DNA from: Bacteroidota bacterium
GTDB lineage: Bacteria; Bacteroidota; Bacteroidia; Bacteroidales; Paludibacteraceae
Assembly (NCBI GenBank): GCA_022708505.1
Contig: JAKIYP010000010.1
Location: 1-54,563 of the forward strand
Length of the DNA stretch: 54,563 nt
Direction: 5' to 3'
Shown: one piece after another, positions 1 through 6,055 of the stretch
Layout of the letters: the number at the start of each line of letters is the position of its first letter
Numbering within the stretch: the stretch's first letter is position 1
Position numbers and translations under genes: made by a program
Notes under the pieces: generated by a model
Database searches by the model: none
Told to the model about the DNA's origin: nothing
The model's input: the letters and a program-made list of their open reading frames with translations, nothing else

Positions 1-137
1 TTCTGGAAGCAGAAAATTTCAGGTCATACGATTTGGAAGATGTTTTCAATTACATGTACGTGGAAATGCCGGATGATTTGAAAAGGCAGAAAGCGAATTA
101 CGAACAATATTTAAGCTGGAAGGAAAAAAGAAAATGA
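1..137 (+). CDS. 2-oxoacid dehydrogenase E1 component, alpha subunit (3' end only)
   Basis: Only the last 44 codons are in the window. They read in frame from base 3 to a TGA at 135-137, and the visible tail ends in SWKEKRK. The stop overlaps the start of the E1 beta gene (ATGA at 134-137), the usual arrangement of translationally coupled E1 alpha and beta genes. E1 alpha binds thiamine diphosphate and decarboxylates pyruvate or a branched-chain 2-oxoacid together with E1 beta. The assignment rests mainly on context, because the diphosphate-binding part of the protein lies outside the window. Confidence 0.75.
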   Translation, partial: LEAENFRSYDLEDVFNYMYVEMPDDLKRQKANYEQYLSWKEKRK

Positions 138-1111
138 GTGTCATGAATATGGTGCAGGCTATCAACAATGCTTTTGATATCAAGCTTGCAGAGGATAAAA
201 CGGTGGTGATGTTCGGAGAAGATGTGGGTGTGGAAGGTGGCGTTTTCAGGGTGACCGAAGGCTTGCAAAAGAAATACGGTGTTCAGCGGGTGTTTGATAC
301 ACCAATTGCTGAGTCGGCTATCGTGGGAACTGGTCTCGGAATGGCCATGTCGGGTCTGCGACCGGTCGTGGAGCTGCAATTCGACGGGTTTACTTATCCT
401 GCTTTCAACCAGATTATTTCGAATGTGTCGCGGATGCACAACCGTACACGCGGACGATTCAAGGCACCGATGGTGATTCGCTTTCCTTACGGGGGCGCCA
501 TCAATGCCATCGAGCATCATTCGGAAAGTCCGGAAGCCTTATATGCACACATCCCGGGTATCAAGGTCGTGGTTCCCTCGACACCTTATGATGCCAAGGG
601 ATTGATGATTTCAGCTATAGAAACCGATGACCCGGTGATTTTCATGGAGCCGAAGCGGATTTACCGGGCGATTAAACAGGAAGTGCCTGAAGAAAAATTT
701 TCGATTCCGATTGGGAAAGCCAAGGTGCTGAAAGAAGGAACGGATGTTACGGTCATTGCTTTCGGAGCACTGATACGGGAATGTCAGAAAGCCATCGTGA
801 TGGCAGAAGAGGCCGGGATATCAGTAGAGTTAATTGACTTGCGCACCATTTACCCGATTGACCGCGAAACGATTGTGAATTCAATCAAGAAAACAGGGCG
901 GGTGGTAATCGTGGCCGAAGCCTCCGAATCCTTCAGTGTAGGTTCTGAACTGATGGCCATTGCCAACGAAGAGGCCTTTTTATCGCTCGAAGCCCCTCCC
1001 AAACGGGTAATGGGATTTGACACGATTGTACCCCTCGCGCAGGGCGAACCGTATTATATGGTTTTCCCGGACCGGATTTTTTATGAAATTGAAAAAACGG
1101 CCAAATTTTAG
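134..1111 (+). CDS. 2-oxoacid dehydrogenase E1 component, beta subunit
   Basis: A 325-residue protein of the normal length for separate E1 beta subunits (pyruvate or branched-chain 2-oxoacid dehydrogenase). The N-terminal half is a transketolase pyrimidine-binding domain with the family signatures FGEDVGVEGGVF and DTPIAESAIVG. The C-terminal part from about residue 195 is the transketolase C domain. With E1 alpha it forms the thiamine-dependent decarboxylase that loads the acyl group onto the lipoyl arm of the E2 encoded next. ATG 134 overlaps the E1 alpha stop. The TAG stop at 1109-1111 is also the first triplet of a dispersed repeat. Substrate (pyruvate or branched-chain 2-oxoacids) cannot be told from sequence alone. 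Confidence 0.93.
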   Translation: MSVMNMVQAINNAFDIKLAEDKTVVMFGEDVGVEGGVFRVTEGLQKKYGVQRVFDTPIAESAIVGTGLGMAMSGLRPVVELQFDGFTYPAFNQIISNVSRMHNRTRGRFKAPMVIRFPYGGAINAIEHHSESPEALYAHIPGIKVVVPSTPYDAKGLMISAIETDDPVIFMEPKRIYRAIKQEVPEEKFSIPIGKAKVLKEGTDVTVIAFGALIRECQKAIVMAEEAGISVELIDLRTIYPIDRETIVNSIKKTGRVVIVAEASESFSVGSELMAIANEEAFLSLEAPPKRVMGFDTIVPLAQGEPYYMVFPDRIFYEIEKTAKF

Positions 1112-1231
1112 CGAATAGCGAATAACGAATAGCGAATAAATAGCCCTGAAAGGGCGACATATCAATAGCCCGGAGTTTTAACCCCGGGAGAATATGGAGA
1201 ATGTAAACCCCGTTGGTTTTAACCCCGGGAA
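1109..1231. repeat. AATAGCGAA-type repeat followed by two GC-rich palindromes
   Basis: From the E1 beta stop codon the DNA repeats AGCGAATA/ACGAATA (1109-1139). It is followed by a small hairpin GCCCT-GAA-AGGGC (1143-1155) and two copies of a TTTTAACCCCGGGA-type motif (about 1169-1190 and 1206-1231). The first copy folds as CCCGG...CCGGG. The same AGCGAATA word family recurs at 22875, 32203, 49420 and 52346. The GCCCTGAAAGGGC and ACCCCGGG pieces look like REP-type palindromes. No other copy of them is in this window. Confidence 0.7.
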
Positions 1232-1246
1232 CGAATTAATAATAAT

Positions 1247-2509
1247 ATGAAATACATTTTTAAATTCCCCGACATCGGTGAGGGCCTCGAAGAAGGCACC
1301 ATCCTCGAAGTTTACGTGAAAGTCGGTCAGACCGTGAAAGCGGGTGATTTGCTGGTGAACATGGAAACCGACAAGGTGGCGGCGGATATTCCTTCTCCGA
1401 AAGCAGGTAAGATTATCCGCATCTTCGGTAATGTGGGGGATGTGATTCATGTCGGCAAACCACTTGTGGAACTGGAGTTAGCCAATGGTGAGTCCGCACA
1501 GGATGCTTCTGCTGAAATGTCTTCTGAAGATGAAGGTGCTGCCGGCGTGGTGGGTACCATGGAAATGGCGGATGTAAATGCAGTCCTGCCCCCGAGCGAT
1601 GAAGCTTATGCTTCCACTGAGCAAATAAAGTCTTCACCCAAAGCCTTTGCGACTCCGCATGTCAGGGCCCTGGCCAAAGAGCTGGACATCGACATCAACC
1701 TGGTTAACGGTACCGGACAGGGTGGCCGGGTGACCAAAGAAGACATTGAACAGTATGTGGCGAAGCAAAGTCCGGTTGAAAAAGCTTTCTTTGCACAGGT
1801 GTACGAACAGGAAGATGTGACCTACGAGCCCTTGACGCAGATTCGCAAGACCATAGCGCGCAATATGATCAATTCGAAGCACAACGCTGCGCATGTTACT
1901 GTACTCGAGGAAATAGAAGTGTCGGAGTTGATTGCCATCCGCGAGAAGTACAAACAACCATTTGCCGAGCGGGGAGCAAAGCTGACTTACCTGCCTTTCA
2001 TTGTTAAAGCTGCCGTTCAGGCTTTGAAAAAGCATCGTATCATGAATTCGCAGATGGATATGGAGAACAACCGGATGATCTACAAGAACCGGTATAACAT
2101 CGGTATAGCGATGGATACGCCGGAGGGATTGGTGGTGCCGGTGATACAAGATGCCGACCGGTTGAGTATCTTCGAAATCAGCCAGAAAATTACTGAGTTT
2201 ACTGTTAAGGCACAGGAAAGAAAATTGACAATCGACGACATGAAAGACGGAACTTTTACCATTACCAACTTTGGTGCGATCAGTGGAATCTACGGAACGC
2301 CGGTTATCAATTACCCGCAGGCAGGCATTCTGGGTGTGGGGCGCATCGTGAAACAGCCGGTGGTTAAAGACGATCAGATTGTTATTGGCTACGTGTTGGG
2401 TTTATCACTTACTGTCGATCATCGCATTGTGGATGGTGGCGATACCGCCCGCTTTGTAAGGCAGGTGATGGATCATTTGTCAGATCCTGTTTCTTTGCTG
2501 ATGGAGTAA
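1247..2509 (+). CDS. 2-oxoacid dehydrogenase E2, dihydrolipoamide acyltransferase
   Basis: A 420-residue E2 with all three expected modules. The single lipoyl domain (residues 2-78) has its lipoylated lysine at K43 in METDKVAAD. It is followed by a linker rich in Glu, Ala and Ser, then a peripheral subunit-binding domain (about 135-172, FATPHVRALAKEL). The catalytic acyltransferase domain (about 190-420) ends in the active-site motif DHRIVDGG, with His392 and Asp396. It accepts the acyl group from E1 and passes it to CoA in the core of the dehydrogenase complex. E3 is not in the window. A 135-bp spacer of repeats separates it from E1 beta, but the orientation fits one operon. Confidence 0.95.
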   Translation: MKYIFKFPDIGEGLEEGTILEVYVKVGQTVKAGDLLVNMETDKVAADIPSPKAGKIIRIFGNVGDVIHVGKPLVELELANGESAQDASAEMSSEDEGAAGVVGTMEMADVNAVLPPSDEAYASTEQIKSSPKAFATPHVRALAKELDIDINLVNGTGQGGRVTKEDIEQYVAKQSPVEKAFFAQVYEQEDVTYEPLTQIRKTIARNMINSKHNAAHVTVLEEIEVSELIAIREKYKQPFAERGAKLTYLPFIVKAAVQALKKHRIMNSQMDMENNRMIYKNRYNIGIAMDTPEGLVVPVIQDADRLSIFEISQKITEFTVKAQERKLTIDDMKDGTFTITNFGAISGIYGTPVINYPQAGILGVGRIVKQPVVKDDQIVIGYVLGLSLTVDHRIVDGGDTARFVRQVMDHLSDPVSLLME

Positions 2510-2527
2510 CATTAAAATTGAGATAAT

Positions 2528-3169
2528 ATGCACAGGGACATTGCCGACATCAGAATTAATTATTCCAAACAAAGCCTGGATGAAAAAGACGCTGAAAAGA
2601 ATGCTTTCGATATGTTTGAGCGTTGGTGGAACGAAGCGATGGAGTCTGAAATAGCAGAAGTCAACGCCATGACATTAGCCACAGTCAACAATGGCATTCC
2701 CAATGCCCGTGTCGTGTTGCTTAAGGCTTTCGATGAACGTGGTTTTGTGTTTTTTACGAACTACAACAGCCAGAAAGGAACTGAGCTGAAAGAAAATCCG
2801 AATGTATGTCTGGTCTTTTTCTGGAAAGAGATGGAAAGACAAATCCGCATCACCGGCGTTGCCGAGAAAACTACAATACAGGAAAGTATCGACTATTTCA
2901 ACAGTCGCCCCGACGAACATAAATTAGGTGCCTGGGCTTCGGCGCAGAGTCTGGTTGTGGCCGGAAAAGGTTTTCTGAAAGAGACATTTGATTATTATGC
3001 CGAACGATTTAAACGTGGTGCCATCCCAAAACCACCACATTGGGGCGGATATCGGGTGAGACCTACTTCCATCGAATTCTGGCAGGGGCGTCCCAATCGT
3101 TTACATGATCGCTTGCTGTATACCCTGCAGGAGGGTGGGGAGTGGAAGATAGAGCGGTTGCAACCTTGA
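2528..3169 (+). CDS. pdxH: pyridoxamine/pyridoxine 5'-phosphate oxidase
   Basis: A 213-residue protein close to the length of E. coli PdxH. It has the FMN-binding split-barrel with ARVVLLKAFDERGFVFFTNY and SQKGTEL, and the C-terminal PdxH dimerisation region ending RPNRLHDRLLY. It oxidises pyridoxine or pyridoxamine 5'-phosphate to the coenzyme pyridoxal 5'-phosphate, using FMN and oxygen. It starts 18 bp after the E2 gene and may share its transcript. The TGA stop (3167-3169) lies inside the first unit of a repeat array. Confidence 0.95.
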   Translation: MHRDIADIRINYSKQSLDEKDAEKNAFDMFERWWNEAMESEIAEVNAMTLATVNNGIPNARVVLLKAFDERGFVFFTNYNSQKGTELKENPNVCLVFFWKEMERQIRITGVAEKTTIQESIDYFNSRPDEHKLGAWASAQSLVVAGKGFLKETFDYYAERFKRGAIPKPPHWGGYRVRPTSIEFWQGRPNRLHDRLLYTLQEGGEWKIERLQP

Positions 3170-3346
3170 CTTGATTTCCAACTTGATTCTTTCAAGCAAC
3201 TTTAGTGAAAAGATGAAAACCTAAGACTATCCCAACTTTATTCTTAACTTGATTCTTCCAATCAACTTCAGTGATTGGCAACCTCCAGCACCTGAGCTCC
3301 CTAACTTTATTTATAACTTGATTGCTACAAGCAACTTCAGTGCAGA
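3167..3346. repeat. array of AACTTGATT...CAACTTCAGTG units (left array)
   Basis: Three imperfect tandem units of roughly 65-70 bp sit between pdxH and the convergent unknown gene. Each unit carries AACTTTATT or similar, then AACTTGATT, a small TTGATT/AATCAA-type dyad in some copies, and CAACTT(C/T)AGTG at the end. The array begins at the pdxH stop codon. It runs into the stop codon of the opposite gene, whose TGA is read from the CACTGAAG word of the last unit. Matching arrays lie on the other side of that gene (4783-5207). Confidence 0.85.
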
Positions 3347-4731
3347 TAGCCAAACAGTCCTTTCTCCTTAATCCGCTGATACACCCCCTCCGGCACATAC
3401 TGCGCCAGCCTGACATCACCGGACTCAATCAACTGTGTAATAAACTCGGTCGTTATACCCGTATCATTGGATGAAATTGTTTTCAGTATCAGAATCTTTC
3501 CGGTAAGATTAAGATATTGCCATAATAGTCGGATATCAGCCTGGAAATGAGCATCATCGGGATAGATAATTTCCCCGGTATCTGTATTAAGGGAAGGATA
3601 AAGGTATACCTTCACGTTGTCTTCGAATAAAGCGCCCATCATTTGGAGAATACCCCCGCGCAGGTCGGTGTAGCTGGTATGGTCAAGTACCTTGTCGAAT
3701 GTAGGCAAGCCCATCACGATGCGTAGCTTGATGATGCGAAACTGTCCGAAATAACGCACCAGTTCGAAGTATCGCTGGAAACGGGAGACCATTACACTTT
3801 GTCCCATGAGGTTGAGCAGATCGACCCGGTGGAGAAAATCCTGTTCGTCTACTTCTTCACCCCGCATCAGGTAGTTCAGCGAAATCTCACAAAAAGCAAT
3901 TGTGTTTTCAGGCGTATAATCCTCATCCCGTTTAAAAACCTGCAAACTGTCCTCGATGAATTTCATACCCAGGTTGGTGATAGGGCGAAAGTACCCCCTG
4001 GTCAGCAGGATGTTCTTCTTGTACAGCATCTCCCCCGGCTGTATGACCCGCCCCGTTTTATCGAACATAATGGCCGGAGTCATGTTGTTTTTTACCAGCA
4101 TCAGGTTGAGGATGCGGTTATCCACCTTGTTCATATCCGGACCTTCGGTATGAATGTAATCAATTTCCAGCCGGTCGGTATCTAAGTTATCCAGTAAACT
4201 GAGGAGAATGTTAACCGGATTTTCACACCCGAATAGTCCCCCGTAGATCAGGTTGATTCCTAAAGTTCCGAGCGTATATTGTTGTAATAGAGTGTCGTTC
4301 TCAAGTAACTTAATATGAACCAGCACTAAATTGGGGTGGTAGCGGTCGCTCCCTTCAGCCATGATGCCCAGCCAGCCGTTTCCCTGATTGGTTTTAGAAA
4401 AGTTAATGGTTTCAACCGTATTAGCAAAAGCGAAGAATTTTTGCTGATTTTTCTTGTCTAAAATTTTAATCAGTTCATCGTATTCATACTGCACCATTTT
4501 GCGCAGCCGTTCTTCCGCCACGTATCGCGAGGGTTGTCCTTCGTTGTAAAAATAATCGCTGAACAGCTTATCGTATGCCGAAACCGTTTTTGCTACAGTA
4601 TTCGAAGCCCCGCCGGCCTGAAACAGATGTCGCGCCGTTTCCTGTCCGCCGCCAATTTCAGCAACAGTGCCGTAGTATTTACTTTCGATGTTTATCTTGA
4701 CTGCTTTTTCTTTGGTGCTGAGTATCTTCAT
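3337..4731 (-). CDS. conserved protein of unknown function (464 aa)
   Basis: A long, well-formed cytoplasmic-looking protein with no signal peptide or membrane segment. Its N-terminus (SKYYGTVAEIGGGQETARH) belongs to a conserved family that I recall as common in Bacteroidota and some other bacteria. Family members often carry unreliable database names such as nucleotide adenylyltransferase or TonB receptor. I see no P-loop, Rossmann or other catalytic motif that would support an activity, so no function is given. The start is ATG at 4731. The stop lies in a repeat unit, and repeat arrays in opposite orientation flank the gene on both sides. It is probably a single-gene transcript. Confidence 0.85.
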   Translation of the reverse strand: MKILSTKEKAVKINIESKYYGTVAEIGGGQETARHLFQAGGASNTVAKTVSAYDKLFSDYFYNEGQPSRYVAEERLRKMVQYEYDELIKILDKKNQQKFFAFANTVETINFSKTNQGNGWLGIMAEGSDRYHPNLVLVHIKLLENDTLLQQYTLGTLGINLIYGGLFGCENPVNILLSLLDNLDTDRLEIDYIHTEGPDMNKVDNRILNLMLVKNNMTPAIMFDKTGRVIQPGEMLYKKNILLTRGYFRPITNLGMKFIEDSLQVFKRDEDYTPENTIAFCEISLNYLMRGEEVDEQDFLHRVDLLNLMGQSVMVSRFQRYFELVRYFGQFRIIKLRIVMGLPTFDKVLDHTSYTDLRGGILQMMGALFEDNVKVYLYPSLNTDTGEIIYPDDAHFQADIRLLWQYLNLTGKILILKTISSNDTGITTEFITQLIESGDVRLAQYVPEGVYQRIKEKGLFGYLH

Positions 4732-4782
4732 AGAGGGTGTGTTGATAAAAATACGATGAAAGTATAACGCTTAGGCAGGTAA

Positions 4783-5207
4783 AATGTTTCAATCAAGTTT
4801 AGAATCAAGTTAGGGGAGTGAGGTGGTGGAGGCCTATCACTAAAGTTGATTGAGAGAATCAAGTTGGGGGTAGTCTTAGGGATTCATCTCATCACTGAAG
4901 TTATTTGTTGCAATCAAGTTGTTAATCAAGTTGGGGTAGTCTTAGGCATTCATCTCTCACTGAAGTGGTTTGTTTCAATCAAGTTAAGAATCAAGTGCCT
5001 GTTTGTTGAACAGAAGCTGTTTCTTTAATATCACACAAACTTCATCTCTAACTTGATGCTCTCAATCAACTTCAGTGATGAGAAGTCGTACCCACTTGCA
5101 TACCTAACTTTATTCTCAACTTAATTCTTCCAAACCACTTCAGTGACAGACCATCCTCCACCTCACCCCCCCCTAACTTGATTGCCACAATCAACTTCAT
5201 TGGAAAT
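4783..5207. repeat. right arrays of the AATCAAGTT/AACTTGATT repeat in both orientations
   Basis: This 512-bp gap (4732-5243) is mostly repeat. About 4783-5010 holds units in the reverse sense to the left array: CACTGAAGTT, a short dyad, AATCAAGTT, AATCAAGTT, often followed by GGGGTAGTCTTAGG (seen twice). About 5038-5207 holds units in the same sense as the left array (AACTTGAT...CAACTTCAGTG). The last copy, ending CAACTTCATTGG, runs directly into the sirtuin promoter. No open frame here is credible. Confidence 0.85.
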
Positions 5208-5211
5208 TTAT

Positions 5212-5219
5212 TATATTTG
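5212..5219 (+). promoter_or_regulatory. TAnnTTTG promoter box of the sirtuin gene
   Basis: TATATTTG matches the Bacteroidota sigma -7 consensus TAnnTTTG exactly. It lies 24 bp before the chosen sirtuin ATG at 5244, leaving a short leader. No good TTG -33 element is seen at the expected distance. The box starts only a few bases after the last repeat unit. Confidence 0.6.
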
Positions 5220-5243
5220 CACAACCCATTTCAGAAACATAAT

Positions 5244-5933
5244 ATGAGAAAACTCATTGTCTTAACCGGCGCCGGCATGTCGGCCGAAAGCGGGATCTCA
5301 ACTTTCAGGGATTCCGGAGGTTTGTGGGAGAAGTATAAAATTGAGGATGTTGCTACACCCGAAGCTTTCCATGCAAATCCACAATTGGTACATCATTTTT
5401 ACAATTTGCGCAGGAAGCAGTTGCTCGATGCCAAGCCGAATATGGGGCACTATGAATTAGTGAAGTTGGAGAACGATTTTGATGTCAGAATCATTACCCA
5501 GAACGTGGATAACCTGCATGAAAGAGCCGGTAGTTTACATGTGCAGCATCTGCACGGGGAGTTGATGAAAATGCGTTCGACCGGCCCTGGACAAGAGATT
5601 TACGATGTTACACCCGACAAAGTGGAGTTTGAACCAGGTGATTTATGTCCCAAAGGCTATCCGCTGCGACCCCACATTGTGTGGTTTGGCGAAATGGTGC
5701 CGGAGTATGAATATGCATCGCAAGTCGTATCATTAGCAGATGTTGTGCTGATTGTCGGCACCTCCATGCAGGTCTATCCCGCTGCCGGTTTGTTGCATCA
5801 TGCCTCGGCTGATGTGCCTGTCTATCTCGTTGACCCGAAAGATGTAGCAGTATCACGACCGAATGTGCAACACATCAAACTGGGAGCAACGGAGGGGATT
5901 AAGAAGTTTAGGGAGATGATATTTGCCAGATGA
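5244..5933 (+). CDS. cobB: sirtuin NAD-dependent protein deacylase (class III type)
   Basis: A 229-residue sirtuin. Visible motifs are the NAD-binding GAGMSAESGIS (residues 9-19) with FRD (21-23), QNVDNLHERAG from residue 86, and HLHGE with catalytic His104. Y53-x-x-R56 (YNLR) is the signature that lets class III sirtuins (SIRT5/CobB) remove acidic acyl groups such as succinyl and malonyl. The zinc-binding cysteines of larger sirtuins are not obvious, which is normal for some bacterial members. An upstream frame extends to 5178, but it would run through the repeat and the promoter, so ATG 5244 is preferred. It is likely monocistronic. Confidence 0.9.
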   Translation: MRKLIVLTGAGMSAESGISTFRDSGGLWEKYKIEDVATPEAFHANPQLVHHFYNLRRKQLLDAKPNMGHYELVKLENDFDVRIITQNVDNLHERAGSLHVQHLHGELMKMRSTGPGQEIYDVTPDKVEFEPGDLCPKGYPLRPHIVWFGEMVPEYEYASQVVSLADVVLIVGTSMQVYPAAGLLHHASADVPVYLVDPKDVAVSRPNVQHIKLGATEGIKKFREMIFAR

Positions 5934-5939
5934 TATTTT

Positions 5940-6040
5940 TTAAACCACAAAAGGCACAAAAGAAGACAAAAGGAAACAGAAAAGATAAATATAAAATATT
6001 AAACCACATTAGTCACATAAGTATGCCTAAGTGAATATAA
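5940..6040. repeat. low-complexity intergenic repeat (AAACCACAAAAGGCACAAAAG type)
   Basis: The spacer before the FAD/Fe-S gene is A-rich. It carries AAACCACAAAAGGCACAAAA and then AAACCACATTAGTCACATAA, two diverged copies of one word. A related word in reverse (TTTTGTGGTTTAAAT) lies at about 31250-31265. It is probably a dispersed repeat. No promoter box stands out. Confidence 0.45.
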
Positions 6041-6055
6041 TTTATCGCTAAAAAA

